From Hyphomicrobiales bacterium (GTDB taxonomy: Bacteria > Pseudomonadota > Alphaproteobacteria > Rhizobiales > Rhizobiaceae): 64,000 nt of DNA. Shown here piece by piece: positions 18,319-28,677 of this stretch. The stretch is taken from NCBI GenBank assembly GCA_002709005.1, contig PAPH01000075.1, forward strand, positions 1-64,000, read 5' to 3'. The stretch's first letter is position 1, and the number at the start of each line of letters is the position of its first letter. Below the pieces are notes generated by a model, which was given only the letters and a program-made list of their open reading frames with translations, ran no database searches and was not told the DNA's origin. Position numbers and translations under genes: made by a program.

Positions 18319-19194
18319 CTAGTTTGTTCCGCTGGCTATCTGGGCGAGAAACGAGGCGAAAGTGTCACGCCGGCCTGTCATCGATTTGTAAGCGAGTTCA
18401 TCCTCCGCCATCGCCGCGAGCTGGCCGGAAATGGCACCTGCCTTTTCCCGCCCTTCGTCCGTTTCGGCGAGGCGGGCGAGCGGTGTAAGCGTGATCAGGA
18501 TGGTAAAAAGGATGTCGTCCGAGCCGGGCAGGCGGGTGAGCGTCTGGCGCTCCTCGCGCAGGAACGTCGTTCGCGGATCCGGGTCGCCGGCCCCTTCTCC
18601 GGAATGCGGGGCTGGGTGGAAAAGCCGGTCGTCGCCATAGATCGACCAGTTACCCCGCAGAACCGGCGTATCGGGCTGGAGATTGTCGAAGATGCGTTCG
18701 ACCAGCACGGCCTTGCGGGTTCCTTCCGAAAAAACCGGCACGGGTTTGTGGATAGCGGTGATCGGGCGGGCGAATTTTTCGGCGAGCCGCCAGGAGGAGG
18801 GAAAGGAGAGGGAGGCGGCGGCCAGCCGCCAGCCGTTCTCACCGTGCCGCATGAGAACGAGATCCTCGGCGCAGAGAAAGGCGGCGGCGAGAAGCGGCTT
18901 GGCGCTCTCGAAATTCACAACGTCGTCTACGCCTTCGATGCGGATTGAGCCTTGCTTACGCGCAAACCGGTCCGGATGGTGCGCGGTCTGCCAGCCGGCG
19001 ACGCGTTGCAGCGTTTCCCGTTGCGCCTCGATGGTGCCGGGTTCGGAGATGAAGACCTTATCAGGATTTTCACGATGGAGCGCGCGCTTCTCTGCGAGAT
19101 AGGCCGGCAGGCGGTCATCGACGATAAGCCAGGGGCGGTCGCCGAGCGGGGAGAGGCCGATGGCGAAAGGTTTTGCTGGCGGTGCGCTTTCCAT
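18319..19194 (-). CDS. DUF3445 protein (heme-dependent oxidative N-demethylase alpha-subunit-like)
   Basis: 291 aa from the ATG at 19194, which shares one base with the stop of pabC (TGATG). Family blocks are PFAIGLSPLGDRPWLIVDDR at the N-terminus, then LSFPSSWRLAEKFARPITAI, LRGNWSIYGDDRLFHP and TFLREERQTLTRLPGS. In the dimethylamine enzyme HODM this fold binds heme; the partner subunits of that complex are not present here, so it is a stand-alone homologue of unknown substrate. It is the last gene of the pepF-pabB-pabC run. Folate is the link worth noting, because demethylation releases formaldehyde that could enter one-carbon metabolism (inference). Confidence 0.78.
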   Translation of the reverse strand: MESAPPAKPFAIGLSPLGDRPWLIVDDRLPAYLAEKRALHRENPDKVFISEPGTIEAQRETLQRVAGWQTAHHPDRFARKQGSIRIEGVDDVVNFESAKPLLAAAFLCAEDLVLMRHGENGWRLAAASLSFPSSWRLAEKFARPITAIHKPVPVFSEGTRKAVLVERIFDNLQPDTPVLRGNWSIYGDDRLFHPAPHSGEGAGDPDPRTTFLREERQTLTRLPGSDDILFTILITLTPLARLAETDEGREKAGAISGQLAAMAEDELAYKSMTGRRDTFASFLAQIASGTN

Positions 19195-19901
19195 CAAACA
19201 GCGTCATCGACCAGTTCGGCAGGGATCAGGCCCCGCAGCGAATTGCCGACGAAGACCTTGCGCGGGCCGGTCAGGTCGGCGGGCTTGAGAACGCCGTTGG
19301 TTGCCTTGCGTTCGCGGATGAGCTCACCACGCAGAATGCCGGGCAGCACCCCCGATGACAGTGGGGGCGTGATCAGAATGCCGTCCGGTCCCTCAACGAA
19401 GAGATTGGTGATCGTTCCCTCGCAGAGCTCGCCGCGCTCGTTCAGCAGGAGAACCTCGTCGGCTTCCTGGGACGGGAATTCGGCGCGGGCGGCCTCATAG
19501 GGTTCGCGGCGGGTGGTCTTGTGCCGGTAGAGCGTATCGGAAGAATCGAGGCGGGTTTGCCTGGCGATCCGCAGGAGCCATACCCTGCCTTCCGGAACCT
19601 GCGCGAATGGCGCAGTCGTCACCTCCACCTTGCCGCGGAAGCTCGACACGAGGCGGACGCGCAGCGGGTCCGGACCCGAGACGGCCTCCTCCAGCGCTTC
19701 TTTGACGCTCTCCGGCTGCCGAAAGCCGAGCGCGTCGGCCGAGCGGGACAGGCGCGCAAGATGCCGGTCGAGGCGCACGAATCCCTCCTCCGGCCGCCAG
19801 AGCATGGTCTCGATCAAAGAGAATTCGTTGGGTTCGTTGCGCGTCGCGCGCCGGGGTCTGGCCATGAGGGTATCGTCGGTGGAATCGCTGTTGAAGCGCA
19901 T
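19194..19901 (-). CDS. pabC: Class-IV aminotransferase, aminodeoxychorismate lyase-like
   Basis: PLP enzyme predicted to convert 4-amino-4-deoxychorismate to p-aminobenzoate plus pyruvate, for folate synthesis. 235 aa. Key features: FSLIETMLWRPEEGFVRLDR at the N-terminus, the PLP lysine in LYRHKTTRREPYEAAR, and NERGELCEGTITNLF, which is the class-IV E...T(N)xF signature. It follows pabB by 56 bp. The start may be 19901 or the ATG at 19865. Branched-chain and D-amino-acid transaminases share the fold; pabB next to it favours PabC. Confidence 0.88.
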   Translation of the reverse strand: MRFNSDSTDDTLMARPRRATRNEPNEFSLIETMLWRPEEGFVRLDRHLARLSRSADALGFRQPESVKEALEEAVSGPDPLRVRLVSSFRGKVEVTTAPFAQVPEGRVWLLRIARQTRLDSSDTLYRHKTTRREPYEAARAEFPSQEADEVLLLNERGELCEGTITNLFVEGPDGILITPPLSSGVLPGILRGELIRERKATNGVLKPADLTGPRKVFVGNSLRGLIPAELVDDAV

Positions 19902-19957
19902 TCAAGACCCGGATTGGGGATTTGAAAAGGCGTTTTTGCTCCGGCCGAAACAAGGGA

Positions 19958-21142
19958 TCAGAAAGCGGAGAGGGTGGCGCCGGCGAAACGCGCCTTCAAG
20001 AGCGCTTCGTCATATTCGGCGCGGGCCTCCGAATCGAGAACGATGCCACCGCCGACGTTGAAGACGGCGCGGCCATCATCGAACAGGCTGAGCGTGCGTA
20101 TGGCGACGGAGAAGCGCATCGTGCCGCCGGGCGAGATGAAGCCTATGGCGCCGCAATAGGCTTCGCGCGGCACCTGTTCGAGTTCGCGCAGTATGCGCAT
20201 CGCCGAGATTTTTGGGGCGCCGGTGATCGAGCCGCAGGGAAACAGCGCCGCGAGGATGTCGCGGACGCTGCGGCCGGGCAGAAGCCGGGCGCGGACGCGA
20301 CTGATCATCTGGTGCAGCGTCGGATAGGTCTCGACCTCGAAAAGCGAGGGCTCGTGAAGTGTGCCGGTGCGCGATATGCGGGAGATATCGTTGCGCAGCA
20401 GATCGACGATCATCCGGTTCTCGGCGAGCGTCTTTTCGGACGTGCGCAGCAGTTCGACCTCGAGCAGGTCGGCGGCGGGATCTTCCCGGCGCGGCGCGGT
20501 GCCCTTCATTGGATGGGTTTCGATAAAGCCGTCCTCATCGACGCGGAAGAACAGTTCGGGTGAGCGCGAGACGATCGCCGGGCCGTCGAGTTCGACGCAG
20601 GCGCCGTAGCGCACCGGCTGGCGGGCGGTCAGCGCATCGAAAAGCGCCAGCGGATCACCCTCCCAGCGCGCGCGGATGGGGAAGGTGAGATTGGCCTGAT
20701 AGATGTCGCCTTGCATGAGGTGCCGGTGGAGGCGCGAGAAGCGGTCTTCGTAGGTTGCAAAATCCCAGTCCGGCGAGAAATCGCCCAGGCTTGCCTTGCC
20801 CCCCGAGCCCGGGCGGATGGTTTCGGGATGATCGCGCTCGTCGACCGGCGCGTCGAAGATACCGAAACACAGCAGCGGCGTGGAGAGGGCACCTCCAATC
20901 AGGTCGGCGAGCTCCGGATCGAAATGATAGCCGGCCTCGTAGGAGAGATAGCCGGCCGACCAGAACCCTTGGCTGCGAGCCTCCTCCAGCCTTTCGAGGG
21001 CGTGCTCGAGTTCCGGGCCGCTGGTTGCAATGAGGATTTCCCTCGGTTCCGCGAACAGCGTCGAGCGCGCATGCAGATCATCGCGGAACAGGACGTAGGG
21101 GCGGGGCGGCATGGGGTCGAAAACTGGACGCCCGTCAGGCAT
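19958..21142 (-). CDS. pabB: Aminodeoxychorismate synthase component I
   Basis: Converts chorismate and ammonia to aminodeoxychorismate. About 394 aa. Diagnostic motifs: ETHPMKGTAPRREDP (the PabB active-site lysine), SEKTLAENRMIVDLLRNDI, FPCGSITGAPKISAMRIL and VGGGIVLDSEARAEYDE. The frame is open to 21220, but 21142 overlaps the pepF stop by only 8 bp and is the better start; the ATG at 21112 is also possible. No pabA glutamine amidotransferase is in the window. It lies between pepF and pabC in one run. Confidence 0.93.
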   Translation of the reverse strand: MPDGRPVFDPMPPRPYVLFRDDLHARSTLFAEPREILIATSGPELEHALERLEEARSQGFWSAGYLSYEAGYHFDPELADLIGGALSTPLLCFGIFDAPVDERDHPETIRPGSGGKASLGDFSPDWDFATYEDRFSRLHRHLMQGDIYQANLTFPIRARWEGDPLALFDALTARQPVRYGACVELDGPAIVSRSPELFFRVDEDGFIETHPMKGTAPRREDPAADLLEVELLRTSEKTLAENRMIVDLLRNDISRISRTGTLHEPSLFEVETYPTLHQMISRVRARLLPGRSVRDILAALFPCGSITGAPKISAMRILRELEQVPREAYCGAIGFISPGGTMRFSVAIRTLSLFDDGRAVFNVGGGIVLDSEARAEYDEALLKARFAGATLSAF

Positions 21143-22982
21143 CCAGCCGTTCGATTTCGTCGATGAAGCCCTCGAGCATGCCGAGACCGCGTGCCCAGAA
21201 TTCCGGATCCGAGGCGTCAAGGCCGAAGGGCGCGAGGAGCTCGGAATGATGCTTCGAACCGCCCGCCTTCAGCATGTCGAAATAGCGATCCTGGAAGCCT
21301 TCCGGCGTCTTTTCGTAGACCGCATAGAGCGAATTCACCAGGCAGTCACCGAATGCGTAGGCGTAGACATAGAAGGGTGAGTGGATGAAGTGCGGGATAT
21401 AGGCCCAGAAGGTTTCGTACCCCTCCGAGAGGTTGACCGCGGGGCCGAGGCTTTCGCTCTGGACTTCCATCCAGAACCGGCCGAGATCCTCCGAGGTCAG
21501 CTCGCCCTCGCGGCGGGCGGTGTGGACCTTGCGCTCGAACTGGTAGAAGGCGATCTGGCGGACGACGGTGTTGAGCATGTCCTCCACCTTCTGGCAGAGC
21601 ATCGCCTTGCGCTCGCGCGGATCGCGGGTTTCGGCCAGCAGACGGCGGAAGGTGAGCATCTCGCCGAAGACGGAGGCGGTTTCGGCAAGCGTCAGCGGCG
21701 TCGAGGCCATCAGCGCGCCCTGACCGCCGGCCAGCACCTGGTGGACGCCGTGCCCGAGCTCGTGGGCGAGCGTCATCACGTCGCGCGGTTTGCCCATGTA
21801 GTTGACCAGCACATAGGGGTGCGCCGAGGGCACGGTGGGATGCGCGAATGCGCCCGAGGCCTTGCCGGGACGCACCGGGGCATCAATCCAGTTCTGGCGG
21901 AAGAATCGGCCGGCAATCTCGGCCATTTCCGGCGCGAAGCCGTCATAGGCCTTGAGCACCGTTTCCTCGGCCTCGCTCCACGGGATGACGCGCTTGGGCG
22001 TTTCGGGAAGCGGCGCGTTGCGGTCCCAGAATTCGAGCTTTTCGAGCCCCAGCCAGCGCGCCTTCATCGCATAATAGCGGTGCGAGAGGCGGGGCGCGGC
22101 TTCGGTGACGGCTTTCACCAGCGCGTCGACGACCGGACGCTCGACGCGGTTGGCCAGATGGCGGCTGTCCGCGATATCCGTGAAGCCGTGCCAGCGGTCG
22201 GAGATTTCCTTGTCCTTGGCGAGCGTGTTCGTGATCAGCGCGAAGGTACGGATATGCTTCCCGAAGGTTTCGGCCAGCACCTTGGCGGCCTTGTGCCGGG
22301 TTTCCCGATCCGGCTCCTGCAGCAGCGACAGCGCCGGTTCGATCTGCAACTCCTCGCCGTCGATATCGAATTTCAGCGACGACATGGTTTCGTCGAAGAG
22401 CCGGTTCCACGCGGCGTGGCCGGTGATCGATTTCTCGTGGAAAAGCTTCTCGATCCGGTCCTCGAGCTGGTGCGGACGGTCGAGTCGGAGATCGACGACC
22501 CACGGCCGGTAGTAGGCCGCCTTTTCATCGTTGGCGAAGCAGGTTTCGACCAGCGCATCGTCGAGCCGGTTGAGTTCCAGCGGGAAGAAGAGGAGATGGG
22601 ACGATGCATCGGTCACCGCACCCTGTGCGTCGCCATAGAACTTCGCGGCAGCCACATCGGTGGTGTCGGAGAAATAGTTCAGCCCGGCAAACGACATGAT
22701 GCGGCCCATCGTCTCCTCGATCCGCTCGAATTCGGAGATGGCGAGGCCCAGGCCCTCATCGCCGGTCTTGCCGGCGGCTTCGGCGAGCTTGCCCGCCCAG
22801 GTCGCCTCGAACGCCTTGGCATCCTCGGCGATGCGGACGAGATCGGCCTTCAGCGCGGGATCGCCGACGCCGTTGTAGAGATCGGCGAGATTCCAGGCCG
22901 GCAGTTCTCCCAGTTCCGCGCCGGCTCCGGCGCTGGCCGTCGCATGCGAGATGTGGGGGCGGCGGCTCCAACCTTCGTTCAT
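21135..22982 (-). CDS. pepF: Oligoendopeptidase F, M3 family
   Basis: Cytoplasmic zinc metallopeptidase that degrades short peptides. 615 aa, normal length. The zinc motif is MTLAHELGHGVHQ (around residue 405) with the third ligand in TLAETASVFGE about 25 residues on. NYMGKPRDV and the C-terminal YAYAFGDCLVNSLY are typical of the family. The start is the ATG at 22982; the preceding TTG is less likely. First gene of the minus-strand run with pabB, pabC and the DUF3445 gene; no metabolic reason for the linkage is obvious. Confidence 0.94.
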   Translation of the reverse strand: MNEGWSRRPHISHATASAGAGAELGELPAWNLADLYNGVGDPALKADLVRIAEDAKAFEATWAGKLAEAAGKTGDEGLGLAISEFERIEETMGRIMSFAGLNYFSDTTDVAAAKFYGDAQGAVTDASSHLLFFPLELNRLDDALVETCFANDEKAAYYRPWVVDLRLDRPHQLEDRIEKLFHEKSITGHAAWNRLFDETMSSLKFDIDGEELQIEPALSLLQEPDRETRHKAAKVLAETFGKHIRTFALITNTLAKDKEISDRWHGFTDIADSRHLANRVERPVVDALVKAVTEAAPRLSHRYYAMKARWLGLEKLEFWDRNAPLPETPKRVIPWSEAEETVLKAYDGFAPEMAEIAGRFFRQNWIDAPVRPGKASGAFAHPTVPSAHPYVLVNYMGKPRDVMTLAHELGHGVHQVLAGGQGALMASTPLTLAETASVFGEMLTFRRLLAETRDPRERKAMLCQKVEDMLNTVVRQIAFYQFERKVHTARREGELTSEDLGRFWMEVQSESLGPAVNLSEGYETFWAYIPHFIHSPFYVYAYAFGDCLVNSLYAVYEKTPEGFQDRYFDMLKAGGSKHHSELLAPFGLDASDPEFWARGLGMLEGFIDEIERLDA

Positions 22983-23194
22983 CAACCAGTCCTTCCGGGC
23001 TCGTCATTGGTGTTTTGTGTCCCTGTGCGGAACCCTTTCGGGGTTGTGGGGCAGGGAAACCTAAAATGCAATCGTTTCCGGCAATCGTGCTTTCAGGCTT
23101 TTGTGCAACGATGCTTCAAAACAACACAACGGGCTCCAGCGGTCCCGTTTCAAGGCAACCTCCACAATCAGTTGTTGCGGGGAAGGGAGACATT

Positions 23195-24718
<1,524 letters not shown>

Positions 24719-24763
24719 CGGGCGGGCTCTCGCCCTTGGAAAAAATCACCAGCGGAAAATCAT

Positions 24764-24792
24764 GCGGCGGGCCCGGAAAACGGGCCTGCCGC
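24764..24792 (+). terminator. Strong hairpin after the sigma-54 regulator gene
   Basis: A 12-pair stem including one G-U pair (24764-24775 with 24781-24792) around the loop GAAAA. It is followed by AATCAATTT, not a clean T run. A smaller GGGCG/CGCCC hairpin precedes it near 24720-24734. It probably ends transcription of the regulator gene. Confidence 0.55.
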
Positions 24793-25011
24793 AATCAATT
24801 TGTGTGAAAAGCCTTTACCTATTTGATCCAGTTCATATCTCCTTAGTGCTTTCTTTACTATAAGGAACGTCATGCTGATGTTCCTGAACGGGCATACGAC
24901 ACGCGCACGGTTCGCCATTGTGTCACCGCATTTTCCGTTCATGGGAAAGCGCAACAATCCGCGTTGCCGGGGGCAAACAGGCAACCGCGAGGGATATTCG
25001 GGAAAGCCAAC

Positions 25012-26760
25012 TTGAGCTCAGTCTTCAATTTCAGTTCCGGTCACAAGGCCCTGAATGGCAGATCACGCCCGTTTCTGGCAGCGCAACGTTTTGTTGCCGC
25101 GGTTGCTTTCGCTCTGCTTCTTCAGGCGGGCTTGGGGACCGCCGCGCAGGCCGATACACGGTCCCTCAAGCTTTACTATACCCATACCGGCGAGAAGGCC
25201 GAGATCGTCTTCAAGCGCAATGGACGCTACGATCAGGGCGGGCTGAAAAAGCTCAACCGGTTCCTGCGCGACTGGCGGCGCAACGAGCCCACCAAGATGG
25301 ATCCGCGGCTCTTCGATCTGATCTGGGAGGTCTATCGCCAGGCGGGAACGCGCGAATATATTCACGTCATCAGCGCCTACCGGTCGCCGAAGACCAACGA
25401 GATGCTGCGCCGGACCCGTGGTGGCCAGGCCAAGAAGAGCCAGCACATTCTCGGCAAGGCGATGGATTTCTACATTCCCGGCGTCAAGCTCGCCAAGCTG
25501 CGCGAGATCGGGATGAAGGTGCAGGGCGGCGGCGTCGGCTACTATCCGAAATCCGGTTCTCCCTTCGTCCACCTCGACGTGGGTTCGGTGCGCGCATGGC
25601 CGCGCATGAGCCGGCAGGAACTTGTGCGCATCTTCCCCGACGGCAAGACCATGCACCTGCCGCCCGACGGCAAGCCGCTGCCAAAGTACAATCAGGCGCT
25701 GGCCGAGTACAAGGCGCGTGGAGGCGGTGCGATTGCAAGTTCGGGTGGCGGCTCTTCCGGTTCAGGCAAGGGGGGCAACCTGTTTGCTGCCCTGTTTGGC
25801 GGGGATGAGGACGAGGGCGACGATTCCGCTCCCGCAAAGGCCGCGGTTCCGGCACCCGCCGCTCCCCAGAGGGAGGTCGCAGCGCTTACCGGCTTCGACG
25901 AGTCTGCTCCCGACAATGCGCCGGCCCTGATTGCCGAACTGCCGGTCAACGCGCCGGTTCCGGTCTCGCGGCCGTCGCTGACGCCTGATCTCAGCACCGA
26001 GACCGCGTTGGTCGCGCCGCAGGCAACCGTGCCGGCACAGCAACAGATCGATGCCTTTGCCGCCGCAGCGGCTGCGGTTCCGACCTCTCCGGTGACGGCG
26101 AGCGCCAGTACCATTCCGGATTTCTCCACGCTGGCAATTCCCGTGCCCCAGCTTCTCGCCGATCGTGCGGCTCCCGCGCCGACCGCTGCAGCAGAGACGA
26201 CCGAGGTCGCCGCGCTCGACGTTCCGTCCAAGGCCAGCGATGCCTTCGTACCGTTGCCCATTCGCAGGCCCGGTGAAACTGGCGGCGACAGTCGCAGCCC
26301 CACGCTGGCGGCGGTGGTCAACGAAACACCCGGCATGCGAAAGCTTCCCTCGACCACTCCGTCGCCGGATTCCTGGGTCGAGCTGGCCGAACTTGCCCCG
26401 CAGGAGAAGGCCTTGAGGGGCGGGCGGATCGCTTCGGCCTTCGCGCCTGTCCCGCAGCCGCGCAAGGGCGCCCGGCCCAGTGCCGCCGATGCGGGCAAGG
26501 GACAGATCACCACGCGGCTCGCCGCGCCGAAACTGACCGAGAAGATCATCGCCGGATGGGCGTTGGATCGCGAGGAGGCGGAAACTGCACCGGTCGCCAA
26601 GGTGCGAGGCGAACGTTTCGTCGCGTCGCAGTTGCAGGCCGCTCCCGAGGAAGTCTATGCCGCCGGCTTCATTCCCAACGGCACCAGTCAGCCGCATAAC
26701 CGCTTCACCGGATCGGCGGTCAACTTTATCCAGATCGCCCGTTTTGGTCCGTCGAGCTGA
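25012..26760 (+). CDS. Exported DUF882 (YcbK/MepK-like M15 peptidase) protein with long disordered tail
   Basis: 582 aa if started at the TTG at 25012 (GGGAAAG upstream); a TTG at 24964 is an alternative. A signal sequence (RFVAAVAFALLLQAGLGTAA) is followed by the DUF882 domain, roughly residues 50-220: HVISAYRSPKTNEMLRR, KKSQHILGKAMDFYIPG and GSPFVHLDVGSVRAWPRMSR give the zinc-ligand pattern (H, D, H) of M15-type murein endopeptidases. The remaining 350 residues are Ala/Pro-rich and look disordered. A role in cutting peptidoglycan cross-links is inferred from E. coli MepK. A strong bidirectional terminator follows. Confidence 0.88.
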   Translation: MSSVFNFSSGHKALNGRSRPFLAAQRFVAAVAFALLLQAGLGTAAQADTRSLKLYYTHTGEKAEIVFKRNGRYDQGGLKKLNRFLRDWRRNEPTKMDPRLFDLIWEVYRQAGTREYIHVISAYRSPKTNEMLRRTRGGQAKKSQHILGKAMDFYIPGVKLAKLREIGMKVQGGGVGYYPKSGSPFVHLDVGSVRAWPRMSRQELVRIFPDGKTMHLPPDGKPLPKYNQALAEYKARGGGAIASSGGGSSGSGKGGNLFAALFGGDEDEGDDSAPAKAAVPAPAAPQREVAALTGFDESAPDNAPALIAELPVNAPVPVSRPSLTPDLSTETALVAPQATVPAQQQIDAFAAAAAAVPTSPVTASASTIPDFSTLAIPVPQLLADRAAPAPTAAAETTEVAALDVPSKASDAFVPLPIRRPGETGGDSRSPTLAAVVNETPGMRKLPSTTPSPDSWVELAELAPQEKALRGGRIASAFAPVPQPRKGARPSAADAGKGQITTRLAAPKLTEKIIAGWALDREEAETAPVAKVRGERFVASQLQAAPEEVYAAGFIPNGTSQPHNRFTGSAVNFIQIARFGPSS

Positions 26761-26783
26761 TCGTCCAGTGACGCCTCTTAAAT

Positions 26784-26813
26784 AAAAAGCCCGCCGGACC
26801 GGCGGGCTTTTTT
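26784..26813. terminator. Bidirectional rho-independent terminator
   Basis: A perfect 7-bp GC stem GCCCGCC / GGCGGGC (26789-26795 with 26801-26807) has A run before and T run after, so it works for both the DUF882 gene (plus) and gapR (minus), which converge here. Confidence 0.92.
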
Positions 26814-26833
26814 ATTCAGGGCGTGACGACCGC

Positions 26834-27106
26834 TTATTCGGATTGCGTGTCCTGCGGGTCGAGCGCCATGCCGAGCGCGTGGAGATAGGTGTCGAGGATC
26901 GCCTCGTGTTCGAGACGCTCGTTCTGGTCCTGCTTGCGGATGGCGACGACCTTGCGCATGACCTTGGTGTCGTAGCCCATGGCCTTGGCTTCGCCGTAGA
27001 CATCCTTGATGTCGTCGGCAATGGATTTCTTTTCTTCCTCGAGCCGTTCGATCCGTTCGACAAAGGCACGAAGCTGGTCCCGGGCGACTCCGCCGGCATC
27101 GGACAT
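26834..27106 (-). CDS. gapR: GapR-family nucleoid-associated protein (DUF2312)
   Basis: 90 aa. In Caulobacter GapR binds overtwisted AT-rich DNA ahead of replication forks and supports topoisomerase activity. The sequence shows the family's N-terminal coiled coil ([20 protein letters not shown]) and the DNA-binding region ([20 protein letters not shown]), and it ends with an acidic tail. The start ATG at 27106 follows CAAGGAGAGTACC. A palindromic element, also found upstream of the Omp10-like gene, lies 26-63 bp upstream. Function is from the family; nothing in the neighbourhood adds to it. Confidence 0.93.
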   Translation of the reverse strand: MSDAGGVARDQLRAFVERIERLEEEKKSIADDIKDVYGEAKAMGYDTKVMRKVVAIRKQDQNERLEHEAILDTYLHALGMALDPQDTQSE

Positions 27107-27131
27107 GGTACTCTCCTTGAAGATTTTCAGA

Positions 27132-27169
27132 CGTGGCTGACCCCTGCCTCATCGACCGCGACGGGGTCA
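27132..27169 (-). repeat. Palindromic element upstream of gapR
   Basis: In the gapR direction: TGACCCCGT, 18 bases between the arms, then GGGGTCAGCCACG. Arms TGACCCC / GGGGTCA are perfect. The flank GCCACG and arm order match the element at 16653-16677. Confidence 0.5.
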
Positions 27170-27214
27170 AGCGGCAAGTCGGTTATTCCCGAAATTCACA
27201 CTGCGAACGGATGT

Positions 27215-28051
27215 TCACATCGGCAGCGGCGGCTCCAGGCGATCGGCCTGGCTGCCATAAAGGCGTGTCTGGTGGAGGTCTGGCTGGGCGGTGAGCGTCT
27301 CAAGGATCGGGGTCAGGCGGTCGACCCATGACGCCACGCCCGTTTCGTCGCCAATGAGATCCTGCCGGATTTCGAGAAGCGCGTGGGCACGGCCCTTCTG
27401 CGTGCAGTGGCGATACATGCAGTCGTTTTTCAGCGCGCCTTCATAGGGTTCGTTGTCGCCCACGACGAGATCCGGATCGGCCTCCAGAAGTTCGATAAAC
27501 GGGGTGACCGCCCTCGGATCGGAGTCCCACAGGATGCCGGCGTGCCAGGGCCGGGCGAACTGCTTCCAATAGGGCGTGAAGGAGTGGACGGATATGACGA
27601 GCGCCGTCCGTCCGGACATGGCCTCGACCTCGTCAATCGTCCGCTCGATCGCGCGGTGATAGGGGCGATGCCACATCTCCAGACGCCGGTTCCTTTCCTC
27701 ATCGGAGAGCGGATGGTTGGCGGGGATGATCGCTCCATCGGAGAGCTTCATGATCAGCGTCGGGTCGTCCTCGCCCCGGTTGGGGTCGATCAGGAGCCGC
27801 GAGAAGGTCGACATGACGACCGGCACGTCGAGCCGCTTGGCCAGCCCGCGCACCACCTGTTCCACGCCAATGTCGTAGGCGATGTGGCGCAGGAAGGCAC
27901 TGTCGGGCAGGCCGAGGTTGCCGTAGGGCTCGGGTACGCGATTCATCGCATGGTCGGCGAGCAGCACGAGCGCCTTGCGCGAATCGCCGGGAAGAACTTC
28001 GAAGGCTTGGGTCATGGCACCGATCTGTTCGGGGGAGAGTTTTCTTCGCAT
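27215..28051 (-). CDS. N-formylglutamate amidohydrolase family protein
   Basis: 278 aa. The family hydrolyses N-formylglutamate to glutamate and formate, the last step of one histidine-degradation route. Motifs: LVLLADHAMNRVPEPYGNLG near the N-terminus, STFSRLLIDPNRG, and MSGRTALVISVHSFTPYW. No other hut gene is in the window, and the group of FGase-like proteins found alone in rhizobia has no proven substrate, so the enzymatic label is tentative. Start at the ATG at 28051. Confidence 0.82.
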   Translation of the reverse strand: MRRKLSPEQIGAMTQAFEVLPGDSRKALVLLADHAMNRVPEPYGNLGLPDSAFLRHIAYDIGVEQVVRGLAKRLDVPVVMSTFSRLLIDPNRGEDDPTLIMKLSDGAIIPANHPLSDEERNRRLEMWHRPYHRAIERTIDEVEAMSGRTALVISVHSFTPYWKQFARPWHAGILWDSDPRAVTPFIELLEADPDLVVGDNEPYEGALKNDCMYRHCTQKGRAHALLEIRQDLIGDETGVASWVDRLTPILETLTAQPDLHQTRLYGSQADRLEPPLPM

Positions 28052-28206
28052 TTAGAAGGCGGGATGACAACGGTTTCCCGTTCCGCTCAGCAATCGGTGG
28101 GCGAAAGCGCAATCCATGGGGCGGCGCCGGCGTGCCGCGTTGACATCGCGGGGCTGGCATCGCAAAACAGCGAAGGTTTGTCCGCAACTGGAGTTAGCCT
28201 GAAACG

Positions 28207-28677
28207 ATGCCTTTCGAATTGCTGCCCGGGAACGGGGCGCCATGGTTCAAATGGGTCGCGCTCCTGGCGTTGCTGACCGGTGCAACCGTCGCCGCTCCAG
28301 GCGAGGCGCGCGCAGATTTCCGCGTCTGCAACGGAACGCAAACGCTGGTGGGCGGGTCGATCGGATACCGGACCGCCGAAGGGTGGGTGACCGAGGGATG
28401 GTGGCAGATACCGGCCAATTCCTGCGCCACGCTCATCGAAGGGCCGTTACAGTCGCGCTACTATTATCTTTACGCGGAGGATGCCGGCGGCGGGGGGCGC
28501 TGGGGCGGCGACATCAACATGTGTGTCGCCGATAACGAGTTTCGGATCGTTGGGGTGAAAGACTGCTTCGCACGCGGTTTCCAGCGCGCCGGTTTCAAGG
28601 AATACGATACCGGGCGGCAAAGGAGCTGGATGGTCCAGCTATCCGACGCGCCGGCCCCGGGGGAAAGTCAGAACTGA
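28207..28677 (+). CDS. Exported DUF1036 protein
   Basis: 156 aa. A signal sequence (WFKWVALLALLTGATVAAPG, cleavage near ARA-DF) is followed by the DUF1036 domain: FRVCNGTQTLVGGSIGYRTA, then EGWWQIPANSCATLIEG and YYLYAEDAGGGGRWGG. Four cysteines suggest disulphides in the periplasm. Function unknown. Its stop shares one base with the pyk start, so it is translationally coupled to pyruvate kinase, a link kept in rhizobia without a known reason. Confidence 0.88.
   Translation: MPFELLPGNGAPWFKWVALLALLTGATVAAPGEARADFRVCNGTQTLVGGSIGYRTAEGWVTEGWWQIPANSCATLIEGPLQSRYYYLYAEDAGGGGRWGGDINMCVADNEFRIVGVKDCFARGFQRAGFKEYDTGRQRSWMVQLSDAPAPGESQN

Noticed and set aside
25740-26760. Ala/Pro-rich tail of the DUF882 protein as a separate gene
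   Set aside because: The frame is continuous with the peptidase-like domain and there is no internal start with a ribosome site.
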